Positions 49,528 through 58,489 of a DNA stretch of 58,489 nucleotides are shown piece by piece. How positions within the stretch are numbered: position 1 is the stretch's first letter; the number at the start of each line of letters is the position of its first letter. Source of the stretch: Bacteroidales bacterium (lineage in GTDB: Bacteria > Bacteroidota > Bacteroidia > Bacteroidales > F082); contig JACCQN010000021.1 in NCBI GenBank assembly GCA_015709215.1, forward strand, positions 1 to 58,489, given 5' to 3'. The notes under the pieces are model-generated. The model had not been told where the DNA came from and did no database searches. It was given only the letters and a program-made list of their open reading frames with translations. Position numbers and translations under genes: made by a program.

Positions 49528-50220
49528 TTATTGGTTATATTCCAGTTCATCAAATGAAATATCCATGAGCGGAAATTTTTCCCAACCGATATAGTCGAAG
49601 TGCCACCATTCGTACTGATAAACGCTGAAGCCGAATCGCTGCATGGTAGTGATGAGGAGCTTACGGTTTTGGATCAGTTCGTCAGGAAGATAGGGATAAT
49701 CGGTGGCTGCTTTTTCGCTGAAGTCGTCGAAGGTAGTAGGCATTGGTAGCTCTTTTCCGGTTTTAAGATTGACCAGGGTGATATCAACAGCAGCGCCTCT
49801 GTTGTGGCGTGATCCATGCCAGGGAGCAGCCACGAAGTTGGTATCGGGATACACTTCGTAAAAGCGCAGGGTGGCGGCATAGGGTCTGTAGGCATCGAAG
49901 ACTTTGATGGAGAGCCCCTGTTTGTTGAAGGCTTTCTGAGCTTTGGTGAGAGCTTCGGCTACAGGTTTGCGTGCCCATGCAGCGGCTTTGGGATAGATGA
50001 TTTCGCCGGTGAAGTTATTGTGTGTGGCATAGCGTATGTCGAGAATGATGCCGGTGATTGCCGTGTCGAGGTTTAGCATCTGCATATCAGAATCGTTGTT
50101 CATACTGCTGTGATAGCTATTATGATCGTTGATCAGCGGTAGTTTGTATGGGTTGCGGCTTTTGGGTTGTGCCAGCAGTAAGCCGGGCAGCAAGAGTAAA
50201 AACAGCAGGATGTTTCTCAT
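49528..50220 (-). CDS. D-alanyl-D-alanine dipeptidase (VanX/DdpX type, M15D)
   Basis: 230 aa with a signal peptide (residues 1-17). Zinc ligands and catalytic residues: SRHNRGAAVDITL (H-x6-D, ~135-147) and EWWHFDY (Glu and His, ~205-211); the Arg region is FDAYRPYAATLRFY. The enzyme hydrolyses D-Ala-D-Ala. With an export signal it is more likely a periplasmic peptidoglycan-recycling or predatory dipeptidase than a vancomycin-resistance enzyme. It follows leuS in the opposite order of transcription (upstream of it on the minus strand) with a 38-bp gap. Confidence 0.88.
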   Translation of the reverse strand: MRNILLFLLLLPGLLLAQPKSRNPYKLPLINDHNSYHSSMNNDSDMQMLNLDTAITGIILDIRYATHNNFTGEIIYPKAAAWARKPVAEALTKAQKAFNKQGLSIKVFDAYRPYAATLRFYEVYPDTNFVAAPWHGSRHNRGAAVDITLVNLKTGKELPMPTTFDDFSEKAATDYPYLPDELIQNRKLLITTMQRFGFSVYQYEWWHFDYIGWEKFPLMDISFDELEYNQ

Positions 50221-50428
50221 CGTGATAAGGTAATCTGATTTCAGGCTGCGAAGTTAGAAAAATTCGAAGATTCAGGAATGAATGCAGGTAGATCCTTGAT
50301 ATTTCAGTCGGGACAGGTTAACGTTATCGTTGTATCCGCAGACTAAGCCGATCGCGGAAGGTTTGAAAGTATGAAGAACAGCAGGGGAGCCAAAAGCTAA
50401 CGACCAAAAGCAGTGGAAGGTCTGAAAG
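50221..50428. other. Intergenic region
   Basis: About 208 bp. Contains short ttcgaagattcaggaatg-type low-complexity sequence similar to spacers inside the element; no gene or clear terminator seen. Confidence 0.4.
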
Positions 50429-51967
50429 TTACCAATTGACTTCGATGATTTGGAAGTTTTTGGTCTGGTAGGCTTCGATGACTGTTTTGCGGGCTGTTTG
50501 AGCTTCCGGGAGAGTATGGTAGCCGTTGGTGATGATATTACCCTGATCAATCAGTCCCCAACGGGGATAGGTTTGACGGATAAGTGAATTAAAGGTGTCT
50601 TCCATTTCGAAGGCTGCTTTAGGTTTTTTGATGGGGCTTATGAAAGCGAAGTAGCCCTTGGTTCCGGTGCCCAGCAAGTCGCTGTAAGTGGATGAATAGA
50701 CGAAATAGTAAACAGGCATACGTCTTTCGGGCACTACGGTTTGGTTGTTCCAGATATCTTCGGCTGGTTCTTCAGCGTCAGCCTGTGTGGTAGTTCGGGT
50801 GGTTTGTTGTATGCCATCGTTTCGGTAGATACGGGTATGGAAGCTGAAGTCGGCAGCCATGCCAGAGATCAGGATATCGAGATCGCCATCCAGATCGTAG
50901 TCGCCCCATTCGCCATCGCTCATATAGAGCGGGCTAATGTTGGCGTGGATATCAGTAAAGCCCTGATGGCGGTCGTTACGGTAAACTTTTGAGACAGCTC
51001 CGTTGTTAGTTTCACCGCTGATGACCAAATCCATATCTCCGTCGTCGTCTATATCGCCCCAGTCGGCAAAGCCTGCACGGATGGCGATAAAAGGTGTAAG
51101 CACAGGAGCAAAGCCGTGATGCCGGTCGTTGCGGTAAAGGCGGGAAACGAGTTGGCCATTGTCGAGCTCACCCATGAGTAAGATATCAGGATCACCGTCG
51201 TTGTCGACATCAGCAGCAGCTATGGAGCTGTTTTTGAGAGGTATAAATCCAGCGGCTTCACGGATGAAACCGGTGTTGGTATTGCGATAAAGCAGACTGG
51301 TGGCTCGACCTTTCTCATTAATGCCGGTGATAATCAGATCGGGGCGACCGTCGAGGTTGGTATCGGCCCAGGAGGCGTCGCCACGGCGGAGGTTTGTAAT
51401 ACCTGTTTCGATAAGTTTGAAGCCGGATGCTCTGTCGTTGCGGTAGAGTAACGTTTTGGGACCATTACTGCTTTCTCCGGTGATCATTATATCGGTATCG
51501 CCATCGCCATCGTAATCGGCAAGGGCCACAGCGCCGTCGCGAAGGCCTTGGAATATTTGGCTCGAAGGTGTAAAGCCGCCGGAAGTATTTCCATTAAATA
51601 TCTTGGCCATGCGTTTGCCGTCTGACAGTTCGCCCATCATCATAAGATCGTCGATGCCATCAAGGTCGAAATCGGCAAGGTCGAAATCACCGCGATAAAA
51701 AGCAGGGATACTGTGGTTTACAGGAGTAAAGTTGTTGTTGCGACGGTTATGGTAAATAAGGGTATGTAGATTTCTGTTATTATCGCTAAAGAACTCACCT
51801 GCCGCCATCACATCGGGGTCTCCATCACGGTCGGGGTCAATCCAGGCACTGCTGCTTTCGGCTACGCCGGTGAGGCCGGCACGGATATCAGTGAAGGTTT
51901 GAGCATTGAGGGCGAAGGCGCCAAACAGCAGGAGGATTAGGCTGATAGTTATGATTAGGCTGCGCAT
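50429..51967 (-). CDS. Secreted FG-GAP/VCBS repeat protein
   Basis: 512 aa with a signal peptide (to about residue 22, FALNAQ). From ~35 to ~375 there are about seven or eight FG-GAP-type blades, each with an acidic Ca-binding-like loop such as ADYDGDGDTDIMITG, GDIDDDGDMDLVISG or GDYDLDGDLDILISG alternating with KVYRNDRHQGF strands. This predicts a seven-bladed propeller. The C-terminal ~110 residues (VYYFVYSSTYSDLLGTG) are an unrecognised alpha/beta domain, not an obvious type IX sorting signal. Probably a cell-surface or periplasmic binding protein. Confidence 0.85.
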   Translation of the reverse strand: MRSLIITISLILLLFGAFALNAQTFTDIRAGLTGVAESSSAWIDPDRDGDPDVMAAGEFFSDNNRNLHTLIYHNRRNNNFTPVNHSIPAFYRGDFDLADFDLDGIDDLMMMGELSDGKRMAKIFNGNTSGGFTPSSQIFQGLRDGAVALADYDGDGDTDIMITGESSNGPKTLLYRNDRASGFKLIETGITNLRRGDASWADTNLDGRPDLIITGINEKGRATSLLYRNTNTGFIREAAGFIPLKNSSIAAADVDNDGDPDILLMGELDNGQLVSRLYRNDRHHGFAPVLTPFIAIRAGFADWGDIDDDGDMDLVISGETNNGAVSKVYRNDRHQGFTDIHANISPLYMSDGEWGDYDLDGDLDILISGMAADFSFHTRIYRNDGIQQTTRTTTQADAEEPAEDIWNNQTVVPERRMPVYYFVYSSTYSDLLGTGTKGYFAFISPIKKPKAAFEMEDTFNSLIRQTYPRWGLIDQGNIITNGYHTLPEAQTARKTVIEAYQTKNFQIIEVNW

Positions 51968-52185
51968 AGCATGGTTTTTTAAGTTGAAAGGATGCTGACA
52001 ATGCCAACTAACTGATGTGCAATATTAGGCAGATTGGCGGGGATATGCAAGAAAATTTGAGGATGAAGAGTTTATAGGTTTATGGATTAAGTTTGTTATT
52101 ACTTTTTAAGCTTAGAATGACGTAAACTATTGGTTTAAAAGTTGAAATGAGCCAAAAACCAATAGCGAACAGCAGGTTTATGGGT
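51968..52185. other. Intergenic region
   Basis: About 218 bp; includes gtttataggtttatggatt repeats like those inside the element. No gene recognised. Confidence 0.4.
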
Positions 52186-55100
52186 TTATTCTTTGATGTT
52201 GATGCGGCCTCCTTCGGAGTTGCTTCCGAATTCGGGGGCGTAGTAGGACTGTATTTCGGCGAAGCCTCCGCTGAAATAACCGGCATGTTCTATTTTAAGT
52301 TCAAGCTGAAGCTGGAAGCTACCTTTGGGTAAATTGCCGATAAAGAAGTCGGTGCCAGTGTCGTTGTGGCTCTGGTAATAGCTTAGTCCATCGCGGTATT
52401 GATAGCCTGATAGTTGGTTCAAAGGCTCGGCTGCTGCCGGACGATGGTGGCGCAAATGGACATACTCCATATCACGATCTGTTTGAATGATCATTTGTAG
52501 AGTGAGCTTATCTCCAACGCTAAGTCCCGCCTTGTTGTATGGTACCAATATTTGCTTTCCGTTTCGAATTTTTTGTACAAAAAGTTTCTGTGTAACTTTA
52601 AGCGGATTGTCAGTTGTGTTAAGTTGATCGGTATCCTGACTGTAGGCATGAAACAGCCCCCCCCAGAGCATTTGAGGATTTGGGTTTTGAATGAGAAGCC
52701 TGAGGCTGTCATTTACAAAACTGCTTTCGCTCAGGTTTAGCTGATAAAATCCTGTTCCGGCTTCTTGTTGCGGCACTACAATCGGGGTGCCATTGATAAA
52801 CACTTTGGCTTGCTGGTTTGTTTCTGTCCAACTTGTTCCGGACAGCAACAGGGCATAGATGGCTTCGGCGGTCGAACGGCTGCTGTTCCAGCTGTGAGTG
52901 CGTTTGTGCGACAGCAGCCATTGCCTCATCTGATCAATTTCGGTACGATCGCCTGATAAAGCCTCAAAAGCAGCAATTATGCTACTCTGTTCTTCGATGT
53001 TTTGAGCACTCACACGGGCATAAGGATCGTTTTTCCAGGTTCTGCCCAGTTTGGGAAAGTAAAGCGACCGCTCACGCAGCGAATTGAGAATACCTTCGGC
53101 GGCCTGTTTTCTGCCATGGCGTTGCAACACTAGAGCAGCAGTGGCTTGTGATCCCGGATTTAGCTGTAACCAGTCTTTTTCGATATGGCTAAGGAAGAAA
53201 CGCAAGGCATCGTCGGTATCCCCTTCGGGAGCAACGATTTTGTTAAAGCTCAGGGCATAGAGTTCAAAAAGATGTGTTGTGCTCAGCTGATATTTTTCGA
53301 GGCGGTTTTCCTTTCGCATTTTTACATAATCCGCAGTAAGTTCTCCGGAAATAAAACCGTATGCTTTACGGCTCATCTGGCTGAGCTGGCGGCTGGAATT
53401 TGCATCCAGGCGATCTTCTCTTATGCCCAGCTGTTGAAGCTTTCCAAAGCCTTCGAGCAGGGTTCGGGTGATGAACCGACTTTCGCGCATGCCTTCGAAC
53501 CAGGGCCAGGCTCCATTGGGCAGTTGCAGCTGCTGCAGCTTGTCGAGGCTGTTGTTCACTTCGTAATTGAGCCGGTTGAGGTTGAAAAGCTCGATGAGCT
53601 GAGCCTTTTGTGCAGCTTCTGCTTCGGCAGCCGATAACCAGGGTGTTTGGTTGATAGCCAGATTTTTAAGCTCGGGATTTTTCTGAAGCTCCGACCATAA
53701 GGCTTCCGGACTTTCATTTTGCCAGCGCTGGATGGTGGCCTTTAGCTGTGGAATCTCATCGGCCAAAAAGCCAGCAAGCAGGTTGGTGTAGAGGCGATAA
53801 AACTCCTGATCAGCATTTTTGCTTTTTGATTCGGCCAGGTAAGGCAAGGACTGAATGGCAAACCAAACAGGATTGGGTGTGATTTGCAATTGCAGCTGTG
53901 TGGTTTTGAAGTCGTTAGCGGGTTTTACCATCACGAAGCCTTGCTCTTTTTCGCCAGTTACGGTAATGGCCAGCCGGTTGGTGATGATTTTTTGGCGCGT
54001 AAGCAAGGGCACTAGCTTTTGTTCGGCATCCGTGAAGGTGCCTGCAGTAGCGCTAAATCTGAAAGCTAAAAGTCCGGGCCGGGTGTTCAGCTGTATTTGC
54101 CAGCTGAGCATGATGCTTTGGCCGGGGCGCAGTTTTACGATGGGCTTGCGATCGGTATCATCAAGCAAATCAATGGTTTGCTTGGTTGTGGCATCCAATA
54201 TTTCGAGCCGGGCAATGCCCGTTACCACTTCATCACCGGTATTCACAATGCGGGCTGTGATGCGGGCACTATCCCCTTCGTAATAAAAACGTGGCGTATT
54301 TCCCATGATCATCAGTGGTTTACTGCTCTTGAATTCTTGCGTAAACATACCCGTATTCAGCTCTTTGTCGTGCGCCAGCAGCATCAGTTTCCACCGGGTG
54401 AGGGCATCGGGTGTTGTAAATTTCAGCCGGGCTATTCCTTCCTCATCACTCAGCAGCTGGGGATAGAAGAAAGCTGTTTCGCTGAAGTTGGTGCGCAATG
54501 GCGGAGGGCTGTTTATTATTTTTTCATCTATGACTTGCCAATTATCTGAGTCTGTTCTCTCATCAGGGTTAATTTTTGAAAAGATTGGTGATTCTAACAT
54601 TTCTTCTTCTTCTGCCAGCACCATATCAAAAACTTCTTCATGTTGATGGGCCTGTCTTAGCTTAAACCTATCATTAAAATAGCCTCTCAAGCCAAAATAA
54701 TTGATTTCGGGCAGGGCCAGAGGAGTTGGATAATCAAAATGGGGATGTGAAGGGTTGAGGTAGCTGCTTCCGGTGCGGAAAAAGCCGCGATCAACAGACC
54801 AGCTTCTGGCGTTTGGCAAGTTGGGCAGCAGATTGAAATTCCATTGATGTGGCATGATTTGATCAAGAGAGGCATCGTACATAGCGGCCAAAAGTTCGGC
54901 CTGAATTCCTTTTTTCTTTGCATTTCGGATGATGAGTTCCCAGCTTTCTTTACCACCGGGGCTCAGCTGATCGCGAAGCGTGAGAAGTTCAATTTCCAGT
55001 TTACGGTTATCGAAAGGCACTTCAACAGTTTGATTTTCGGTGAACACCTTGCCATAGCGCACCATCACTGCCTGGAAGTTAAGTTTGCCACGATCGGCTT

Positions 55101-58100
55101 CCTGCACAGTGTAAGAGATTTGTTGTTGCTTGCGATCTAGTTTGAGCCATTGGCTGAAGCGAAGGGTATCTCCGGCATAAATTTCGACCAGCATGCGCGA
55201 ATCCGGCGCGTCAGTTCCAACAGTGAAATGAATTAGCTCGCCGGGCTGCGCTTTTGGGGTATTTAAAGAGGTAAGAAATAGCTGTCCGGAAAGTGCTTTT
55301 TTGGCGCCAGGATTAAACAAACTGAAAAGGGTTTCATTTTCAACTGTTTCGCCAAAATGATCCTGAGCTTCCATCATCAAAAAATACTCACCTGTTGACC
55401 AATTTTTTGCCGCTTCCGGAAAGAGATTGGTATCACCCTTAGCCTGAACTGTATCAGCATAAACAAGGGTTTTGGAACGTTTATCAGGATCTTTTGGATA
55501 AAAATTCCAGTGCGGGAATAGCATTTTCAAACTATCATCAGTCAAAAGTTGGCGATCGTTGAGGGCCATTAAAATATCAGGTTCGAAACCAGAATCTTGC
55601 TCAAGTTTGTAAAACTTCCTGATGACCAATGCTTCAGTTGCTTCATTTTGCAGGTTGCGTGCCTGAAGCTGGTAGGTGTTTAATTTTTGCTGGTCGGCCA
55701 GGATATTTAAGTTGGTCTGCAGCAGAAGTGCCTGATAAGAAGCTGGCAGCATAAGGCTTGCTGACTGCATTTCGCCTTGCTTGTCAATGATTTCGGCGGT
55801 GATTGTAAAATGAAAGAAAGGTTGCAGGCGGGCATTGGTTCCGGGTGTTGGCGTAAGCTCAGCGGGAATAGTGAATTTTCCTTCACTATCGGTGATGGTA
55901 TTTCCCGATCCGATAATTGTGGATTGTTCCATGACAGGAGGAATGCCCCACCAATAGCGAAACACAGGATAGAAAAGCCGTCGTTCGATGGTGTAGCGAA
56001 CAGCAACGCTATCCAGCGGAAAACCGGCAAAAGCGCGGGCTTCACCCTCAAGTTGGAGGGTTTCACCCAGTTTGTATTGTGATTCAGGTTTATGAATTTT
56101 TACTTCAAACTCAGGGCGTTTGTAGGCTTCCACATTAAAGCTTGTTGAGCCATGGCGGCTGCGCAGGGTATAGCGGCCATTGAGCCCTTGCTGTGGCAAA
56201 ACAAACCGCCCTTCAAAACTGCCGTAGTCGTTGGTAGCAAGTGATAAGGTGCTTATCAGCTGATTGTTTGCGTCGCGCAATTCGACATCACTTTTCTCAG
56301 GTGCCGGGATTGTATAATCACCTGAAGTTTTTTCGAGGGTAATGCCTTTGAAGTAAACCGTTTGACCTGGCCGGTAAATGGCTCTGTCAGTAAAAAACCA
56401 GGTTTTGGTTATTTTCCGTTCGGGTCGTTTGGTGTAAAGGTCGAAAAAGTTATCACTGTAGAGGGTGTCGCCTTTTGAGTTCACTTCAACATAAAAAGTT
56501 AGGTTTTTGGGTAAGCCAGAACTCTGATCTACTGTAAAAAAGCCATTTTTATCGGTAATCGCTGTATGGAAGTTTTCGATTCGGTAATTGCGCAGGGTGT
56601 AGTCGTATGTACGAATCATCAGGCGTGCTTCGGCATTTTTGATGCCCTCTCCGGTTTCGCGGTCGAGCACAAAGAAGCGATTATTGGCTTGATTTTGATG
56701 CTGGATAAAGCTGAGGCGGCTGATCTGGAAATCGGCATAAACCGAGCTGTCGCTGCCGAAATCGGGATGGTGCGATGCCATCACCACATATAAACCGGGA
56801 TTGAGTGCCGGAAGGTCGATGATGGCCTGATGCTGTTCGTAATCACTTTCGAAAGGAATATTGCGGGATTTGCGCACTACTTCCGGCATCAGGTTGAGTG
56901 CTGTGATCTGGCTTTTCAAGTCGTTTTGCTGGCGGATTCGGGTCAGTTCATCCGAGGTGATGGGGATAATCTTCAGGTGAAGGTTTGTTATGTTTTTGTA
57001 GGTTAATTGCAAAGCAATAGCCTGATCTGGAAGGTTTACGCCGTCCAGCGACAGTTGTAAATGCTTTTGGATAATACCAGCCTTGATGCTTTTGCATCGC
57101 ACACTTCCGGTGCTTTCAGGATAGGCTTTGATGGCCTTGTCGCACAGCTTGAGGGCTTTGGCGTTGTTGCCTTTGAAGGTGGTATCGTGATTGCTTTGTT
57201 GCTGGTCGATCAGCAGCTGCGCCAGAGAGGCCGTTGCCTCAGTGGATTCGGGTCTGCCGTCGAGGAATTTGATGAGAGATTGAAGTGCCTGCTGATACCT
57301 TCTAGCAGCTTCCGTAGTGGAGCCTGTAAGTTCGTAAACCAATTGCAGACGTTTTAGGTCGTTATGCACATAAGCAGTATAGTGTTTGCGGCTGAGGTTG
57401 TTGCGCAGCAGTGGTTGCATCAGCCGAAGGGCTTTTATCGAAGGCTTATCACTTTCGGGCAGTACGGCCAGGGCAAAATCAGGAGCTGGAAGCCATCCGG
57501 TTTGGTCAATTTTTTCAGGAGCAGACTGAGGAGGATTTAGGCCGGCATCTGTGTTAAGGTAAAAATTAAGTGCCCTCTGCGTGAGCAAATCAAAAAGAGT
57601 AGGGATGCGGTTGATGGATTCTGACTCTGTATTGCTGAGGATGAGTTTGAAATCTGCCAGCGGAATGGTATCAAAGGTGTTGAAAGGAGGAAGAGAAGCT
57701 TCGTAATGTGTCTGGATGGTATCTCGCAGCTGACTGAGAGTCCAGCGTTCGAGTTCCCTGGGTTTTTCGCTGGAAAAATCGGGTCTTTCGAGTAAAATAA
57801 AGCGATTTTGCTGGTAATAGTGTGTGTATTGTTCAGCTATGATACTGTGCAAAAGGGCTTGAGCCGGTTGGTTGAGCAGGGTCATTTGCTCTTTGGCAAA
57901 ATTTATAGCGTTCGTAATGGGATATTCGGTTGTTTGTTCGAGTACCCTGAACTGATAAATAATGGTTTTGAGCAGCTGGGGCTGGTTGTTTTGTGACAGA
58001 GCCTGTTGGCGGATTTGATCGATGATTTGAGCAGCTGTTTTGGGGAGCCCTTTTTCGAAGTTTTCTTCGACAGATTTCCAGGCTTTGTCGTAATCGTATT

Positions 58101-58185
58101 GCTGAGGAGCATAAAAACTTTGCTGTGTAAAAGCGATCAGTATGATTGTTATCAGGGAACTAAGTAAGACGAAGCGCGATTTCAT
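52186..58185 (-). CDS. Alpha-2-macroglobulin family protein lacking the thioester Cys
   Basis: A 1999-aa exported protein (signal peptide in residues 1-22, no lipobox). After a helical N-terminal region, MG-type domains include TWFFTDRAIYRPGQTVYFKG (~600) and RPEFEVKIHKPESQYKLGET; the A2M bait-following segment is YPQLLSDEEGIARLKFTTPD (~1230). The thioester-domain helix reads ESKSKNADQEFYRLYTNLLA near 1455-1475, where the usual motif is C-A-E-Q: Cys is Asn and Glu is Asp. Such proteins trap proteases in the periplasm; without the thioester it would work by shape only. Chromosomal gene unrelated to the element. Confidence 0.92.
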   Translation of the reverse strand: MKSRFVLLSSLITIILIAFTQQSFYAPQQYDYDKAWKSVEENFEKGLPKTAAQIIDQIRQQALSQNNQPQLLKTIIYQFRVLEQTTEYPITNAINFAKEQMTLLNQPAQALLHSIIAEQYTHYYQQNRFILLERPDFSSEKPRELERWTLSQLRDTIQTHYEASLPPFNTFDTIPLADFKLILSNTESESINRIPTLFDLLTQRALNFYLNTDAGLNPPQSAPEKIDQTGWLPAPDFALAVLPESDKPSIKALRLMQPLLRNNLSRKHYTAYVHNDLKRLQLVYELTGSTTEAARRYQQALQSLIKFLDGRPESTEATASLAQLLIDQQQSNHDTTFKGNNAKALKLCDKAIKAYPESTGSVRCKSIKAGIIQKHLQLSLDGVNLPDQAIALQLTYKNITNLHLKIIPITSDELTRIRQQNDLKSQITALNLMPEVVRKSRNIPFESDYEQHQAIIDLPALNPGLYVVMASHHPDFGSDSSVYADFQISRLSFIQHQNQANNRFFVLDRETGEGIKNAEARLMIRTYDYTLRNYRIENFHTAITDKNGFFTVDQSSGLPKNLTFYVEVNSKGDTLYSDNFFDLYTKRPERKITKTWFFTDRAIYRPGQTVYFKGITLEKTSGDYTIPAPEKSDVELRDANNQLISTLSLATNDYGSFEGRFVLPQQGLNGRYTLRSRHGSTSFNVEAYKRPEFEVKIHKPESQYKLGETLQLEGEARAFAGFPLDSVAVRYTIERRLFYPVFRYWWGIPPVMEQSTIIGSGNTITDSEGKFTIPAELTPTPGTNARLQPFFHFTITAEIIDKQGEMQSASLMLPASYQALLLQTNLNILADQQKLNTYQLQARNLQNEATEALVIRKFYKLEQDSGFEPDILMALNDRQLLTDDSLKMLFPHWNFYPKDPDKRSKTLVYADTVQAKGDTNLFPEAAKNWSTGEYFLMMEAQDHFGETVENETLFSLFNPGAKKALSGQLFLTSLNTPKAQPGELIHFTVGTDAPDSRMLVEIYAGDTLRFSQWLKLDRKQQQISYTVQEADRGKLNFQAVMVRYGKVFTENQTVEVPFDNRKLEIELLTLRDQLSPGGKESWELIIRNAKKKGIQAELLAAMYDASLDQIMPHQWNFNLLPNLPNARSWSVDRGFFRTGSSYLNPSHPHFDYPTPLALPEINYFGLRGYFNDRFKLRQAHQHEEVFDMVLAEEEEMLESPIFSKINPDERTDSDNWQVIDEKIINSPPPLRTNFSETAFFYPQLLSDEEGIARLKFTTPDALTRWKLMLLAHDKELNTGMFTQEFKSSKPLMIMGNTPRFYYEGDSARITARIVNTGDEVVTGIARLEILDATTKQTIDLLDDTDRKPIVKLRPGQSIMLSWQIQLNTRPGLLAFRFSATAGTFTDAEQKLVPLLTRQKIITNRLAITVTGEKEQGFVMVKPANDFKTTQLQLQITPNPVWFAIQSLPYLAESKSKNADQEFYRLYTNLLAGFLADEIPQLKATIQRWQNESPEALWSELQKNPELKNLAINQTPWLSAAEAEAAQKAQLIELFNLNRLNYEVNNSLDKLQQLQLPNGAWPWFEGMRESRFITRTLLEGFGKLQQLGIREDRLDANSSRQLSQMSRKAYGFISGELTADYVKMRKENRLEKYQLSTTHLFELYALSFNKIVAPEGDTDDALRFFLSHIEKDWLQLNPGSQATAALVLQRHGRKQAAEGILNSLRERSLYFPKLGRTWKNDPYARVSAQNIEEQSSIIAAFEALSGDRTEIDQMRQWLLSHKRTHSWNSSRSTAEAIYALLLSGTSWTETNQQAKVFINGTPIVVPQQEAGTGFYQLNLSESSFVNDSLRLLIQNPNPQMLWGGLFHAYSQDTDQLNTTDNPLKVTQKLFVQKIRNGKQILVPYNKAGLSVGDKLTLQMIIQTDRDMEYVHLRHHRPAAAEPLNQLSGYQYRDGLSYYQSHNDTGTDFFIGNLPKGSFQLQLELKIEHAGYFSGGFAEIQSYYAPEFGSNSEGGRINIKE

Positions 58186-58381
58186 AAGGATGTTGTTGAT
58201 TTGAAATTTCTGCTAAATTAACAAAAAGCAGGCCAGAAAGGGGAAATTGGTTTATGGGAATGCTGGAGTTTATGGATTATGGGTTTAGGGGCTAAATATA
58301 TGAACACATAAACTCTTAAATCCAAAACCCACTCGAATACCAGATAAATTTTAACTTTGTGCGGTACAAAATTCTGCCACC
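58186..58381. other. Divergent intergenic region
   Basis: 196 bp with tttatggattatgggttt low-complexity repeats and a TAACTTTG (-7-like) element at 58352-58359 pointing right, without a well-spaced TTG. Confidence 0.45.
58352..58359 (+). promoter_or_regulatory. -7 element of the right-edge gene
   Basis: TAACTTTG matches TAnnTTTG; the expected start lies ~16 bp before the ATG at 58382. No upstream TTG at the right distance. Confidence 0.45.
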
Positions 58382-58489
58382 ATGCTACATAAAAAAATAC
58401 TGATCATCTATCCGGCGGTAAGAGTCACACGCATAGCTATTTACCGTAATTCAGAACCCTTGTTCCTGAAAACTATCAAACATGCGGAA
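58382..58489 (+). CDS. 5' end of a butyrate/acetate-kinase-family gene (partial)
   Basis: Thirty-six codons are open to the window edge: MLHKKILIIYPAVRVTRIA then IYRNSEPLFLKTIKHAE. The layout (K-I-L-I-I-x-P, a tail of T-x-I-A-x-Y, L-F-L-K-T-I-K-H) is that of butyrate kinase, where the second block is normally N-P-G-S-T-S-T-K. Here the phosphate-binding residues read Y-P-A-V-R-V-T-R, so the active-site loop is altered. It could be a divergent paralogue without kinase activity. Not enough sequence to decide. Confidence 0.6.
   Translation, partial: MLHKKILIIYPAVRVTRIAIYRNSEPLFLKTIKHAE

Overview
The window is from a member of the Bacteroidota. Promoters fit the TTG-N19/20-TAnnTTTG pattern of that phylum (for example upstream of the tRNA at 143-172 and at 17453-17483 and 17610-17640). 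The families point the same way: an LruC surface protein, a BT4734/BF3469-type primase, a KilAC-domain protein, a CTnDOT-like tyrosine recombinase without the first catalytic Arg, and a Bacteroidota-type LeuRS. A likely butyrate-kinase-family start at the right edge hints at an anaerobe.

From 197 to about 46,170 lies one integrated element in a tRNA-Asn gene. A 19-bp core (gactgttaatcagagggtc) is repeated at 227-245 inside the intact tRNA and at 46126-46144 in a 3' tRNA fragment, with the integrase gene (44689-45939) next to the right end. Pairs of GTAACC hexamers spaced 12 bp apart lie inside both ends and look like integrase arm sites. A matching pair with a different hexamer, GAGACC, lies just outside the right end and looks like the scar of an earlier related element.

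Inside the element: (1) 0.5-11.1 kb, minus strand: lysis genes (holin-like, M15 endolysin), fibre and small virion genes, portal, major capsid, and protease/scaffold. (2) 11.3-13.1 kb, plus strand and divergent: small and large terminase. No tape-measure, tail-tube, sheath, neck or baseplate gene is recognisable, so this looks like a capsid-forming satellite or a reduced prophage rather than a complete tailed phage. (3) 13.4-16.4 kb: a secreted lipoprotein plus an LRR/LruC surface protein (cargo). (4) 17.0-19.7 kb: 2.7 kb without a credible protein gene but dense in hairpins, including two tandem promoter-hairpin-terminator units that look like small RNA genes. (5) 19.7-32.2 kb: a defence/repair-like island with a ParA-HEPN pair, an agmatine-deiminase-family enzyme, a tight five-gene plus-strand operon (AlkB dioxygenase, DUF1848, minimal SF1 helicase, unknown protein with a Rho_N/SAP-like tail, unknown methyltransferase), an aspartic protease-TPR protein, a PD-(D/E)XK/DUF5655 protein and a uracil/hypoxanthine-DNA-glycosylase-like protein. 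(6) 32.3-39.3 kb: a type I restriction-modification operon (hsdM-hsdS-abi-hsdR) with an Abi_2 HEPN-type gene embedded in it. (7) 39.8-45.9 kb: primase-like protein, KilAC protein, excisionase-like HTH protein, a cluster of TTAAGCT half-sites, an unknown 526-aa protein and the integrase.

Right of the element is host chromosome: leuS with an inserted nuclease-fold-like domain, a VanX-type dipeptidase, an FG-GAP repeat protein, a giant alpha-2-macroglobulin homologue that has lost its thioester Cys, and the first 36 codons of a butyrate/acetate-kinase-family gene.

The best candidate for an undescribed system is the operon 23076-28988. Next are the ParA-HEPN cassette (19.6-21.4 kb) and the structured non-coding block (17.0-19.1 kb). 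All names are from reading motifs; no database search was run.
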